From Burkholderiales bacterium (GTDB taxonomy: Bacteria; Pseudomonadota; Gammaproteobacteria; Burkholderiales; Burkholderiaceae_C): a stretch of 41,598 nt of DNA. The translations under genes were made by a program, and so were the position numbers. Below, one piece after another: positions 25,518 to 34,150 of the stretch. Where the stretch lies: positions 1 to 41,598 of the forward strand of contig QBMB01000034.1 of assembly GCA_003241965.1 (NCBI GenBank). The letters run 5' to 3'. The stretch's first letter is position 1, and each line of letters opens with the position of its first letter. The notes under the pieces are model-generated. The model worked only from the letters and a program-made list of their open reading frames with translations, was not told where the DNA came from and did no database searches.

Positions 25518-25523
25518 ATTCTA
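25518..25523 (-). promoter_or_regulatory. -10 element for dapA-bamC overlapping a stop codon
   Basis: TAGAAT on minus. Its first three bases (25523-25521) are also the TAG stop of the methyltransferase gene, so the two features share sequence. The -35 is weak. Confidence 0.4.
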
Positions 25524-26075
25524 CCCAGTGGCATCCAGCGCATACCGGGGCGGCGAGTCGGGTGTTCCCGGGTGTTTTCGCACCGCCGCGATGCGCTGCA
25601 CGAACCGCTCGGGGCGGTCGCAGAAGCCGTCTTCATACGCCACCACCTGCAGGCCCTCGCAGGCGCGCAACAGTTCGCCGGGCTGCAGCAGGAAATCGGG
25701 CCGCGAGGGTTTGCCCACATGCTCGTTGCCAGTGGCAAAGGTCTCGTAAATCAGCACACCGCCCGGCGCCACGCTGGCGGTGATCAGGGGCAGCAGCGCT
25801 CGCCACAGGTAGTTGGTGACCACCACCGCGCCGAAGCGCTCGCCTTCCAGCGGCCAGGGGCCGTTCTCGATGTCGGCCAGCACGGCGCGGCCGAAGGGCT
25901 TCACCGCCTCGATCGCCTCGACGGATCGGTCGACCCCGGTGACTGTGTGGCCGCGCTGCGCGAACCACTTCAGGTGGCGACCATGGCCACAGGCCACGTC
26001 GAGCACCGATCCGCCGGGGGGGATCAAGTGCGACCAGCGCTGCACCCAGAGGGATGGCGCCTCGGTGCCGTGCAT
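25521..26075 (-). CDS. Class I SAM-dependent methyltransferase
   Basis: 184 residues. Rossmann-type methyltransferase: motif I is VLDVACGHGRHL (about 26-37), motif II ends VTGVDRS (about 46-52), and the motif IV region is AVVVTNYLWRALLPLI. The set resembles TehB-like or small-molecule methyltransferases (thiopurine or tellurite type), but substrate cannot be named. The start at 26075 shares one base with the stop of the upstream 42-aa gene (TGATG), which is strong evidence for that ATG. Longer in-frame sequence upstream is a shadow of the MFS gene. Its stop codon is reused as part of the dapA -10 hexamer. Confidence 0.85.
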   Translation of the reverse strand: MHGTEAPSLWVQRWSHLIPPGGSVLDVACGHGRHLKWFAQRGHTVTGVDRSVEAIEAVKPFGRAVLADIENGPWPLEGERFGAVVVTNYLWRALLPLITASVAPGGVLIYETFATGNEHVGKPSRPDFLLQPGELLRACEGLQVVAYEDGFCDRPERFVQRIAAVRKHPGTPDSPPRYALDATG

Positions 26076-26203
26076 CAGAAGCAGCTCCAGAGCTGATCGG
26101 CCAGGGTCACCAGAAAGCCCGGCTGGTTGTAGAGCGCCAGCGTGCCCAACAGGACAGCGACGGCGCCGGTCCACACGAGGGCGCGCAGCGCCAGCGGTCT
26201 CAT
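26075..26203 (-). CDS. 42-residue single-pass membrane protein, overlapping both neighbours
   Basis: A small ORF too short for routine calling. It starts with ATG at 26203, overlapping the MFS stop (ATGA), and ends with TGA at 26077-26075, overlapping the methyltransferase start (TGATG). The peptide begins MRPLALRALVWTGAVAVLLG, continues TLALYNQPGFLVTLADQLW and ends SCF. It has positive residues first, one hydrophobic helix (about 8-24), then a short amphipathic tail with a C-terminal Cys-Phe. Precise coupling on both sides strongly supports translation. I do not recognise a named family. It should sit in the inner membrane, N-terminus inside. Confidence 0.75.
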   Translation of the reverse strand: MRPLALRALVWTGAVAVLLGTLALYNQPGFLVTLADQLWSCF

Positions 26204-27435
26204 GCTGCGACCACCAGGCGTTGTGGCGCACGCACGATGGGTGTCTCACGCACCGGCAGGTTGATGAGACCTGCGAACACGCCCAGCGCGATCGAGATGT
26301 ACCAGACGATGTCGTAGCTGCCGGTTCGGTCGTACAGCACGCCGCCCAGCCACACGCCCATGAAGCTGCCGATCTGGTGGCTGAAGAACACGAAGCCACC
26401 CAGCATGGACATGTGGGCCACGCCGAAGATCTGCGCCACCACTGCGTTGGTGGGAGGGATGGTGGAGAGCCACAGCAGGCCCATGACGCTGGCGAACACG
26501 TACACGCTCATGGGCGAGAGCGGCACGATCAGGAAGATGGCAATCACCACAGCCCGCGCGAAATAGATGAACGACAGGATGTGCCGTTTGGCCATGCGCT
26601 GGCCGAGCGCGCCAGCGGCGTAGGTGCCGAAGACGTTGAAGAGCCCGATGAGCGCCAGCGCGTAGCTGGCCACCTGGGGCGACAGGCCGTTGTCTTTCAA
26701 ATAACTCGGCATGTGCACGCCGATGAACACCACCTGGAAGCCACACACAAAGTAGCCCGCCATGAGCAACTGGAAGCTGCGGTAGCGAAAGGCCTCGCGC
26801 AGCGCCTGCAAAATGGATTGTTCCCGCGCGGGCGCCGCGCCGCCAGCAAAGCCCGGCTCACGCAGTCCCCAGGCCAGCGGCACGATCAGCAGCACCGCGG
26901 CGCTCAGGAAGAGCAGCGCTTCTTGCCAGCCGAAACTGCTGATCAGCCAGCCCTCCACCGGCACCATGAGGAACTGGCCAAACGAGCCCGCCGCCGCGGC
27001 AACACCCATGGCCCACGAGCGTTTTTCGGCCGAAATCTGCCGCCCGATCACGCCGTAGATCACCGCGTAGGTGGTGCCGGCTTGCGCCCCGCCGATCAGC
27101 ACACCCGCGGTGAGCGCAAACGTCATGGGCGTGGTGGTCAGCGCCATGCCGGCGAGGCCCAGCCCGTAGAGTGCTGCGCCGCCGATCAATACGCGAAACG
27201 CGCCAAAGCGGTCGGCCGCCATGCCGGCGAAGATGCCGAACACGCCCCACGAGAGGTTTTGAATAGCCAGCGCGAAGGCGAAGTTCTCACGCGTCCAGCC
27301 TTGGGCCTGGGTGATGGGCTGCAGCCACAGGCCAAAGCCGTGTCGGATGCCCATGGACAGCGTGACGATCATGGCGCCGCAAGCCAGAACCTGAAAGGTC
27401 GAGAGTGAGGCGCGGGTGGGTGGAGCAGAAGACAT
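26200..27435 (-). CDS. MFS transporter, monocarboxylate/oxalate-formate-like
   Basis: 411 residues with 12 membrane segments in two six-helix halves. N-terminal GIRHGFGLWLQPITQAQGW and the loop GMAADRFGAFRVLIGG (the MFS motif A region) resemble the oxalate/formate antiporter and monocarboxylate group. The second half includes FNVFGTYAAGALGQRMAKRHIL. Substrate unknown, likely an organic anion. An in-frame ATG 33 bp upstream (27468) gives MSSGLLRYSRR; the 27435 start is preferred because a TACAGT hexamer lies 6 nt before it, which would exclude the upstream ATG from the transcript. It leads the operon with the 42-aa gene and methyltransferase, divergent from parE. Confidence 0.88.
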   Translation of the reverse strand: MSSAPPTRASLSTFQVLACGAMIVTLSMGIRHGFGLWLQPITQAQGWTRENFAFALAIQNLSWGVFGIFAGMAADRFGAFRVLIGGAALYGLGLAGMALTTTPMTFALTAGVLIGGAQAGTTYAVIYGVIGRQISAEKRSWAMGVAAAAGSFGQFLMVPVEGWLISSFGWQEALLFLSAAVLLIVPLAWGLREPGFAGGAAPAREQSILQALREAFRYRSFQLLMAGYFVCGFQVVFIGVHMPSYLKDNGLSPQVASYALALIGLFNVFGTYAAGALGQRMAKRHILSFIYFARAVVIAIFLIVPLSPMSVYVFASVMGLLWLSTIPPTNAVVAQIFGVAHMSMLGGFVFFSHQIGSFMGVWLGGVLYDRTGSYDIVWYISIALGVFAGLINLPVRETPIVRAPQRLVVAA

Positions 27436-27441
27436 CCGGCG

Positions 27442-27447
27442 ACTGTA
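27442..27447 (-). promoter_or_regulatory. Possible -10 element for the MFS operon
   Basis: TACAGT on minus, 4/6 consensus, ending 6 nt before the ATG at 27435. It follows the same geometry as slyD, roxA and polA. Confidence 0.3.
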
Positions 27448-27511
27448 GCGAAGAAGCCCGCTGCTCACCTGTCGCTCAGGGCATCCGCTCGTGATATCGA
27501 CCGGCCCGATT

Positions 27512-27528
27512 GATGCCCGCTGGGCATC
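27512..27528. promoter_or_regulatory. 17-bp perfect inverted repeat in the MFS/parE gap
   Basis: GATGCCC-GCT-GGGCATC, 7-bp perfect arms. It lies mid-way in the 165-bp divergent gap, about 65-70 bp from each candidate -10. It could bind a regulator of either gene, or be a hairpin without a coding role. Confidence 0.4.
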
Positions 27529-27586
27529 GTTGGCAACTTCACACGCAAGAGTCTGTGGTTTTATCCAGTCTTTTGGGGTCGGTGCT

Positions 27587-27592
27587 TACAAT
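27587..27592 (+). promoter_or_regulatory. -10 element for parE-parC
   Basis: TACAAT, 5/6 consensus, ending 8 nt before the parE ATG with CCGCCCCC between. No Shine-Dalgarno sequence; a leaderless or near-leaderless mRNA is predicted. Confidence 0.45.
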
Positions 27593-27600
27593 CCGCCCCC

Positions 27601-29571
27601 ATGGCCACCCAAATCCCCCCCGTTTATTCCGAAGGCTCCATCCGTGTCCTCAAAGGCCTGGAGCCGGTCAAGCAGCGGCCGGGCATGTACACCCGGACCG
27701 ACAACCCCCTGCACATCATTCAAGAGGTGCTCGACAACGCCGCCGATGAGGCCCTGGCCGGCCACGGCAAGAAGATCAAGGTCACGTTGCACGCTGACAG
27801 CTCGGTGAGCGTGGACGACGACGGCCGGGGCATCCCGTTCGGCCTGCACCCCGAGGAGCAGGCGCCGGTGGTCGAACTGGTGTTCACCCGGCTGCACGCC
27901 GGCGGCAAGTTCGACAAGGGCAAGGGCGGCGCCTACAGCTTCTCGGGCGGCCTGCACGGCGTGGGTGTGAGCGTGACCAATGCGCTCTCGACCCGGCTGG
28001 AAGTGGCCAGTTACCGCGAAGGCCAGGTGGCAAAGCTGGCGTTTTCAGCGGGCGACGTGATCGAGGCGCTGGTGATCACGCCCAAGGGGGAAGGCGACCG
28101 CAAGCAGGGCACCACGGTGCGCGCCTGGCCCGATCCCAAGTACTTCGAATCCGCCGTGTTGCCCATGGCCGAGCTCACCCACCTGCTGCGCAGCAAGGCG
28201 GTGTTGATGCCGGGTGTGACGGTGACGCTGGTGAACGAGAAGAGCAAGGACATCCAGACCTGGCTCTACAAAGGCGGCCTGCGCGACTACCTGCAGCAAA
28301 CACTCAACGGCGAGCCGGTGATTCCGCTGTTCGAAGGCGAAGGTTTTGCCGACAGCGGGCACGACAGCTTCGCCGAAGGCGAGGGCGCGGCCTGGTGCGT
28401 GGCCTTTACTGAAGACGGCCAGCCGGTGCGCGAGAGTTATGTGAACCTGATCCCCACCAGCGCGGGCGGCACGCACGAGAGCGGCCTGCGCGACGGCCTG
28501 TTCCAGGCGGTCAAAGGCTTCATCGAACTGCACGCGCTCCTGCCCAAGGGCGTGAAGCTGCTGCCCGAAGACGTGTTTGCGCGCGCCAGCTATGTGCTGA
28601 GCGCCAAAGTGCTCGACCCGCAGTTCCAGGGTCAGATCAAGGAGCGCCTGAATTCGCGCGATGCGGTGCGCCTGGTGGGCAGCTTCGTGCGACCCACGCT
28701 GGAACTTTGGCTGAACCAGCACGTGGACTACGGCAAGAAGCTGGCAGAACTCGCCATCAAGGCCGCGCAGTTCCGTCAAAAAGCCGGACAGAAGGTCGAG
28801 AAGCGAAAAGGCTCGGGCGTGGCTGTCTTGCCCGGCAAGCTGACCGACTGCGAAAGCAAGGACCTGGCGCACAACGAGGTGTTTCTGGTCGAGGGTGATT
28901 CGGCCGGTGGCAGCGCCAAGATGGGCCGCGACAAGGAATGCCAGGCCGTGTTGCCGCTGCGCGGCAAGGTGCTCAACACCTGGGAGGTCGAGCGCGACCG
29001 CCTGTTTGCCAACAACGAGATCCACGACATTTCGGTCGCCATCGGGGTGGACCCGCACGGTCCCAACGACACGCCCGACCTCAGTGGTCTGCGCTACGGC
29101 AAGGTGTGCATCCTGTCCGACGCCGACGTGGACGGCTCACACATCCAGGTGCTGCTGCTCACGCTGTTCTTCCGCCATTTTCCCAAGCTCATCGAGACGG
29201 GTCATGTGTTCGTGGCGCGCCCGCCGCTGTTCCGGGTGGACATTCCCGCTCGGGGCAAAAAGCCCGCGGCCAAGCAGTACGCGCTGGACGACGGCGAACT
29301 GCACGCCATCCTCGACAAGGCCGAAAAGGACGGTGTGGCGCGCGACAAGTGCCAGATCAGCCGCTTCAAGGGCCTGGGCGAAATGAACGCCGAACAGCTG
29401 TGGGACACCACGCTCAACCCCGACACGCGCCGCCTCATGCCGGTGGTGCTGGGCGCGATCAACTTCGCCGACACCGAAGCCCTCATCACCAAGCTCATGG
29501 GCAAGGGCGAAGCCGCTTCGCGCCGGGAGCTGATGGAATTGCACGGCGATTCGGTCGAGATCGACATCTGA
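27601..29571 (+). CDS. parE: DNA topoisomerase IV subunit B
   Basis: 656 residues. The ATPase subunit of topoisomerase IV, which with ParC unlinks daughter chromosomes. The GHKL ATPase domain has EVLDNAADEALAG, VDDDGRGIPFGLHPEE and the glycine loop FSGGLHGVGVSVTNALS. The TOPRIM domain has FLVEGDSAGGSAKMGRDKECQA and the metal site SDADVDGSHI. The C-terminal end includes GLGEMNAEQLWDTTLNP. The length without the long insert of some GyrB proteins, the loop composition, and parC directly downstream (26 bp) favour ParE over GyrB. The start has no ribosome binding site; a TACAAT lies 8 nt upstream. Confidence 0.97.
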   Translation: MATQIPPVYSEGSIRVLKGLEPVKQRPGMYTRTDNPLHIIQEVLDNAADEALAGHGKKIKVTLHADSSVSVDDDGRGIPFGLHPEEQAPVVELVFTRLHAGGKFDKGKGGAYSFSGGLHGVGVSVTNALSTRLEVASYREGQVAKLAFSAGDVIEALVITPKGEGDRKQGTTVRAWPDPKYFESAVLPMAELTHLLRSKAVLMPGVTVTLVNEKSKDIQTWLYKGGLRDYLQQTLNGEPVIPLFEGEGFADSGHDSFAEGEGAAWCVAFTEDGQPVRESYVNLIPTSAGGTHESGLRDGLFQAVKGFIELHALLPKGVKLLPEDVFARASYVLSAKVLDPQFQGQIKERLNSRDAVRLVGSFVRPTLELWLNQHVDYGKKLAELAIKAAQFRQKAGQKVEKRKGSGVAVLPGKLTDCESKDLAHNEVFLVEGDSAGGSAKMGRDKECQAVLPLRGKVLNTWEVERDRLFANNEIHDISVAIGVDPHGPNDTPDLSGLRYGKVCILSDADVDGSHIQVLLLTLFFRHFPKLIETGHVFVARPPLFRVDIPARGKKPAAKQYALDDGELHAILDKAEKDGVARDKCQISRFKGLGEMNAEQLWDTTLNPDTRRLMPVVLGAINFADTEALITKLMGKGEAASRRELMELHGDSVEIDI

Positions 29572-29597
29572 CCCGCCCCCCTTTTTTGAACTGACGC

Positions 29598-31961
29598 ATG
29601 TCCGACATCCTGATTCCCGAACTGCCCTTGTCCGAGCCCGACGACGGCTTGAACCTGGCGAACTACGCGCAGCGCGCCTACCTCGAATACGCCCTGTCGG
29701 TGGTGAAAGGACGCGCGCTGCCCGATGTGTGCGACGGCCAGAAGCCGGTGCAGCGGCGCATCCTCTACAGCATGGACCGCATGGGCCTGAGCTTCAGCGG
29801 ACCCAACAACAACACGGCCGCGCGGCCTGTGAAAAGCGCACGCGTGGTGGGCGATGTGCTCGGCCGTTTCCATCCCCACGGTGACCAGGCCGCCTACGAC
29901 GCACTCGTGCGCATGGCACAGGATTTTGCGCAGCGGTATCCGCTGATCGACGGCCAAGGCAACTTCGGTTCGCGTGACGGCGACGGCGCCGCGGCCATGC
30001 GCTACACCGAAGCGCGGCTGGCCAAGATCACCACGCTGCTGCTGGACGAGATCGACGAAGGCACGGTGGATTTCGTACCCAACTACGACGGCTCCACCAT
30101 CGAGCCCAAGCAGTTGCCCGCCCGGCTGCCGTTCAACCTGCTCAACGGTGCCTCGGGTATTGCCGTGGGCCTGGCCACCGAAATCCCCAGCCACAACCTG
30201 CGCGAGGTGGCCGACGCCTGTGTGGCCTTGATCAAGAGCCCGAAGCTCACGGATGAAGAACTCTTTGCCATCCTGCCCGGGCCCGACTACCCCGGCGGCG
30301 GCCAGATCATCAGCCCGGCCGGCGACATCGTCGATGCCTACCGCACCGGGCGCGGCAGCCTCAAGGTGCGCGCGCGCTGGAAGATCGAAGACCTGGCGCG
30401 TGGCCAGTGGCAACTGGTTGTGACCGAGCTGCCACCCGGCGTGAGCACGCAGCGTGTGTTGGAAGAAATCGAGGAGCTGACCAACCCCAAGGTGAAGGCC
30501 GGCAAGAAGGCCCTCACGCAGGAGCAGACCCAGCTCAAGGCCAGCATCCTGATGGTGCTGGACGGCGTGCGCGACGAGTCGAGCAAGGACGCGCCGGTGC
30601 GTCTGTTGTTCGAACCCAAGAGCAGCCGCATCGAGCAGCAGGAACTCATCACCGCGTTGCTGGCCCACACCAGCCTGGAGAGTTCCACGCCGATCAACCT
30701 CACCATGATCGGGATCGACGGCCGACCCACGCAAAAATCGTTGCGGCAGATGCTCACCGAGTGGATCGAGTTCCGCCAGGGCACCATCACCCGCCGTTCA
30801 CAGCACCGCCTCACCAAGGTGCTGGACCGCATCCACATCCTCGAAGGCCGGCAGCTCGTGCTGCTCAACATCGACGAGGTGATTGCCATCATCCGCCAGG
30901 CCGACGATCCCAAGGCCGCGCTGATCGAGCGCTTTGCCTTGAGCGACCGGCAGGCCGAAGACATTCTTGAAATCCGCCTGCGCCAACTCGCGCGGTTGGA
31001 GGCCATCAAGATCGAGCAGGAGCTCAAGACCTTGAAGGAAGAGCAGGGCAAGCTCGAAGACATCCTGGGCAACCCCGGCAGCCTCAAGCGCTTGATGGTC
31101 AGGGAGATCGAGGCCGACGCCAAGACCTTCGCCGACGCACGACGCACGCTGATCCAGACCGAGAAGAAGGCCGTGGCCGAGATCAAGGTGGTGGACGAAC
31201 CGGTGACGGTGGTCGTCTCCAGCAAAGGCTGGGTGCGCGCACGCACTGGCCACGGCCACGAGGCCGGCAGCTTCGCCTTCAAGGCCGGTGACGGCCTGTA
31301 CGGCACCTTCGAGTGCCGCACGGTGGACACGTTGATCGTGTTCGGCACACCCAAGGACAAGGTGGGCCGTGTGTACAGCGTGCCCGTGGCCAGCCTGCCC
31401 GGCGCGCGCGGTGATGGTCAGCCCATCACCACGCTCATCGAGCTGGAGACTGGCACACAGCCACTGCACTACTTTGCCGGCCCGGCCAACGCCACGCTGC
31501 TGCTCAGCAGCAGCGGTGGTTATGGTTTTCTCGCGACGGTGGAGAACATGATCTCGCGCCAGCGTGGCGGCAAGACCTTCCTCAACCTGGGCGAAGGCGA
31601 ATCGCCTTGCGCACCATCGCACGCGGCGTTCACGTCGGGCGGTCAGCCGCTGAACGCAGCCACCCACGTGTGCTGCGCCTCCACCGGTGGGCGCATCCTC
31701 ACCTTTGAAATCGGCGAACTCAAGCTGATGGAGAAGGGCGGTCGCGGCCTGATGTTGATCGATCTCGAACCCAAGGACACACTGGCCGGCGCAGCGGCCT
31801 ACACCCGCAGCGTGAAGATCGAGGGCATCGGGCGCGGCGGCAAGGAGCGCGACGAAACGCTGGAGATCCGCAGCCTGAACAACGCGCGTGCATTGCGCGC
31901 CCGCAAGGGCAAGGCGGCAGACCTGGGCTTCAAGCCCAACCGCGTGACGCGGGTGGAGTGA
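29598..31961 (+). CDS. parC: DNA topoisomerase IV subunit A
   Basis: 787 residues. It cuts and rejoins DNA in partnership with ParE. The breakage domain shows [12 protein letters not shown], the quinolone-region helix [19 protein letters not shown], and the catalytic Tyr in [10 protein letters not shown]. In the quinolone region, the site equal to E. coli Ser80 is Gln and the site equal to Glu84 is Asp, both positions where mutation gives resistance elsewhere. The C-terminal beta-pinwheel (about 500-787) is a degenerate type (blade segments such as [13 protein letters not shown], no GyrA box QRRGGKG), supporting ParC over GyrA. It lies 26 bp after parE with no clear ribosome binding site; the next small gene is very close. 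Confidence 0.97.
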   Translation: MSDILIPELPLSEPDDGLNLANYAQRAYLEYALSVVKGRALPDVCDGQKPVQRRILYSMDRMGLSFSGPNNNTAARPVKSARVVGDVLGRFHPHGDQAAYDALVRMAQDFAQRYPLIDGQGNFGSRDGDGAAAMRYTEARLAKITTLLLDEIDEGTVDFVPNYDGSTIEPKQLPARLPFNLLNGASGIAVGLATEIPSHNLREVADACVALIKSPKLTDEELFAILPGPDYPGGGQIISPAGDIVDAYRTGRGSLKVRARWKIEDLARGQWQLVVTELPPGVSTQRVLEEIEELTNPKVKAGKKALTQEQTQLKASILMVLDGVRDESSKDAPVRLLFEPKSSRIEQQELITALLAHTSLESSTPINLTMIGIDGRPTQKSLRQMLTEWIEFRQGTITRRSQHRLTKVLDRIHILEGRQLVLLNIDEVIAIIRQADDPKAALIERFALSDRQAEDILEIRLRQLARLEAIKIEQELKTLKEEQGKLEDILGNPGSLKRLMVREIEADAKTFADARRTLIQTEKKAVAEIKVVDEPVTVVVSSKGWVRARTGHGHEAGSFAFKAGDGLYGTFECRTVDTLIVFGTPKDKVGRVYSVPVASLPGARGDGQPITTLIELETGTQPLHYFAGPANATLLLSSSGGYGFLATVENMISRQRGGKTFLNLGEGESPCAPSHAAFTSGGQPLNAATHVCCASTGGRILTFEIGELKLMEKGGRGLMLIDLEPKDTLAGAAAYTRSVKIEGIGRGGKERDETLEIRSLNNARALRARKGKAADLGFKPNRVTRVE

Positions 31962-31963
31962 AC

Positions 31964-32143
31964 ATGGATACAGGAGAACTCACCGGCGTGGTGATTGCGG
32001 CTTCGCTGGCCGTGCTGAGCTTCGGCGTGGCGCGCTTCGCCGTGCGGTACTTCGCGCGGCGGCGCGCGGCCCGGGAGCCAGCGTCGACAGAGGCCACCCA
32101 GAGCCGCCAGGTGCGCCGCGCCAGCAAACGCCGCAAGCGCTGA
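31964..32143 (+). CDS. Small single-pass membrane protein with basic tail
   Basis: 59 residues. It starts 2 bp after the parC stop (31961), with GGTGGAG 5 nt upstream of the ATG. N-terminus MDTGELTGVVIAASLAVLSFG is one membrane helix; the rest is strongly basic (RYFARRRAAREP, then ASKRRKR at the end). A GTG at 31958 in frame would overlap parC and add two residues, but its distance to the site is wrong. No named family is recognised. Tight linkage suggests co-transcription with parC. It converges with the lipoprotein gene across 24 bp. Confidence 0.65.
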   Translation: MDTGELTGVVIAASLAVLSFGVARFAVRYFARRRAAREPASTEATQSRQVRRASKRRKR

Positions 32144-32167
32144 CCCTCTGCCAGTACGCTCAAGACT

Positions 32168-32536
32168 TCAGCACCTGCCAGCGGCTTTGTTCAACGCATT
32201 GCAGGCAGGCGATGCGGCCGCAGGTGCCGCCGCCTTGCCGCCCATGGGCGTGCAGATGGCGTCCGAGTTCGGCGTTTGCCCAAACGACATGGCTTTCTGA
32301 AAACCCGTGGCCGAGTACATGTAGCACTGGTAGGTCGCGCCGTTGCTGGTCTTGGCGGTGTAGTTGATGCGCCCGCCGGTTTCCTCGCTCTTGTTGGCGA
32401 TGGTGAAGGTGCCCACCTGGCGGCCAATCGCCACCGAGGTGCGCTGTTCCAGCCCCTCCTGGCTGATGGTGGCGGCACATCCGGAGAGGCCGAGCGCAAT
32501 CAGGAGGGCGGCAGGGTGGAGATGGCGAGATGTCAT
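32168..32536 (-). CDS. Small predicted lipoprotein
   Basis: 122 residues. A signal peptide with lipobox LGLSGC, lipidated Cys20, then a mature part with ISQEGLEQRTSVAIGRQVG, GGRINYTAKTSNGATYQCYM and a tail rich in Ala and Asn ending in Cys. Three Cys remain in the mature region besides the lipidated one, so disulfides are possible in the periplasm. The residue after Cys20 is Ala, not Asp, so outer-membrane sorting is expected. No named family is recognised. No strong ribosome binding site precedes the ATG; the gene is alone on its strand. Confidence 0.8.
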   Translation of the reverse strand: MTSRHLHPAALLIALGLSGCAATISQEGLEQRTSVAIGRQVGTFTIANKSEETGGRINYTAKTSNGATYQCYMYSATGFQKAMSFGQTPNSDAICTPMGGKAAAPAAASPACNALNKAAGRC

Positions 32537-32596
32537 GGGGTGTTGGCCTTTCGGAAATGAATCCGGACCAGTTTGATGACACTGCCGCCACGCGTG

Positions 32597-32635
32597 AACC
32601 CGACTTGGGTCGGGTTGACGAGCCCGAACGGGCTC
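32597..32635. repeat. Two adjacent perfect hairpins at the end of the Rid-family gene
   Basis: First: 8-bp arms AACCCGAC / GTCGGGTT with TTGG loop (32597-32616). Second: 6-bp arms GAGCCC / GGGCTC with GAAC loop (32620-32635), whose last bases overlap the Rid gene stop codon at 32634-32636. No T tract, so not a classical terminator on either strand. It resembles extragenic palindromes. Confidence 0.5.
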
Positions 32636-33101
32636 AGCCCAGTTCGGCGATCAGTTCAATCTCCACACAAGCACCCATGGGCAACTGCGCCACGCCGAAC
32701 GCACTGCGCGCGTGAGCGCCGACGGGGCCGAAGACCTCGCCGAGGAGTTCGCTGCAGCCGTTGGTGACCAGGTGCTGCTCGGTGTAGGTGGCGGTGGAGT
32801 TGACCAGGCTGAGCACCTTGACGATGCGCTTGACGTCGTCCAGCGTTTTGCCGGCGGCCAGGCAGGCGGCGGCCAGGGTGCCGAGCAGATCGATGGCCAC
32901 GGCGCGCGCGGCGGGCTTGGCTTCATCGGTGGTCATGGTCAGGCCGAGCTGGCCGACCCAGGGCTTGCCGTCCTTGCGTGCAATGTGGCCGCTCAGGAAA
33001 ATGAGGTTGCCGGTCTGCACGAAGGGCACGTAAGCCGCTGCGGGCACCGAGACGGGTGGCAGGACGATGCCGAGTTGGGACAGCTTGTCGTAAATGCTCA
33101 T
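32634..33101 (-). CDS. Rid-family (YjgF/RidA-like) protein
   Basis: 155 residues, longer than classical RidA (about 128). RidA enzymes hydrolyse reactive enamine and imine intermediates of amino-acid metabolism. The family core is seen as GNLIFLSGHIARKDG, a long helix with DLLGTLAAACLAAGKTLDDV, and the end ARSAFGVAQLPMGACVEIELIAE, with conserved Arg132 and Glu147. The N-terminus is extended (MSIYDKLSQLGIVLPPVSVPAAAYVPFVQ), as in the subgroup usually annotated simply as RidA-family. The start at 33101 has an AGGAG site about 8 nt upstream. A TAGAAT lies 29 nt before the start. Deaminase activity is not assured in this subgroup. Confidence 0.88.
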   Translation of the reverse strand: MSIYDKLSQLGIVLPPVSVPAAAYVPFVQTGNLIFLSGHIARKDGKPWVGQLGLTMTTDEAKPAARAVAIDLLGTLAAACLAAGKTLDDVKRIVKVLSLVNSTATYTEQHLVTNGCSELLGEVFGPVGAHARSAFGVAQLPMGACVEIELIAELG

Positions 33102-33129
33102 GGGTGTGCTCCTGATGGGTGAGCGACCC

Positions 33130-33135
33130 ATTCTA
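33130..33135 (-). promoter_or_regulatory. -10 element for the Rid-family gene
   Basis: TAGAAT on minus; the start site would fall near 33123 and give a leader of about 22 nt with an AGGAG ribosome binding site. This is a conventional promoter and leader, unlike the leaderless set. Confidence 0.4.
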
Positions 33136-33171
33136 ATGACGGCTCCCGATGCGGGGACGCCGGCTCGCCGC

Positions 33172-34149
33172 TCAGACTTTGGGCGCGTCCTGCTGGGCTT
33201 CGAGCAACTTCAGTTCGTCGGGCGGCGCGACCGTCACCGCCACTTGCAGGGTGTGCTCGGCACCGCTCTGGATCACGCCACGCATGGGTGAAACATCGCC
33301 AAAATCGCGCCCGGTGGCCAGCGTCACGTAGTCTTCGCCCGGGCTGCCCCAGCCGCAGCGGTTGTTGGTGGGGTCGAAGTCGAACCATGCGCCGGTGGGT
33401 GCTGGCTCCTCGCCTTCGTCCGACTCGTTCACCACCGGCACGTACACCGACACCCAGGCGTGTGAGGCATCGGCGCCGATCAGGCGCACCTTGCCGGGTG
33501 CCGGGCGTGTGAGCAGGTAGCCGCTCACATAACGCGCTGGCAGACCAAGCGTGCGCAGGCAGCCCAGCATGATGTGGGCGAAATCCTGGCACACACCCTT
33601 GCCTTGTTCGAGCGCTTCGAGCGCGGGGGTGTTCACCTCGGTGCTGGCGGTCTCGTAGGTCAAATCGGTGTGGATCAGTTCCATCAGCGCCTGGGCTGCG
33701 GCCAGCGCGGGCAGGCCGGGCTTGAATGCAGGGCGGGCGAAGGCGGCAAACGCGTCGTCGCGCGGCACGTAGGGCGAGGCGAACATGAATTCGCTGGCCG
33801 GGTCGAACGGTGCGTTGGCCCGGTAGCGGAAATGCTCACGCACACGCTCCCAGGTCATGCCGCGCCAGGGCGGTGTTTGAGGCAGCGGCTGGTGCGCGAT
33901 GGTTTCGACCAGGCTGTCGGCCTCCACCGTGAGCACGTTGTGGGTGGCCTGCAGCGAAAAGAAAGTGCGCTGGTTGCCGAACACGTCGGTGGTCTGGCTG
34001 CGCGCAGCTGGGGGCGGGTCGATGCGCAGTTCGTTGCCGATCAGGCGCTGGTACGGCGTGTCCAGCGGGCACAGGTGCACCATGTGCTGCGCCATGTCGA
34101 TCGAGCCGTGGTAGCGGTAGCGGGTGCGATGGAGGATGCGAAGGAGCAT
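33172..34149 (-). CDS. Transglutaminase-like cysteine protease/amidase family protein
   Basis: 325 residues. The N-terminal beta-domain (about 1-80; MLLRILHRTRYRYHGSIDM) is the bacterial transglutaminase N-terminal domain, followed by the catalytic core with Cys187 (GKGVCQDFAHI), His230 (DASHAWVSVYV) and Asp259 (FDFDPTNN). No signal peptide, so it is cytoplasmic. Members of this family in such loci are proposed to cleave or transfer amide bonds on peptides. The start lies 2 bases past the stop of the ATP-grasp gene, so they are translated together. It ends the three-gene amidoligase-type cluster, followed after 70 bp by the Rid-family gene. Confidence 0.9.
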   Translation of the reverse strand: MLLRILHRTRYRYHGSIDMAQHMVHLCPLDTPYQRLIGNELRIDPPPAARSQTTDVFGNQRTFFSLQATHNVLTVEADSLVETIAHQPLPQTPPWRGMTWERVREHFRYRANAPFDPASEFMFASPYVPRDDAFAAFARPAFKPGLPALAAAQALMELIHTDLTYETASTEVNTPALEALEQGKGVCQDFAHIMLGCLRTLGLPARYVSGYLLTRPAPGKVRLIGADASHAWVSVYVPVVNESDEGEEPAPTGAWFDFDPTNNRCGWGSPGEDYVTLATGRDFGDVSPMRGVIQSGAEHTLQVAVTVAPPDELKLLEAQQDAPKV

Positions 34150-34150
34150 G

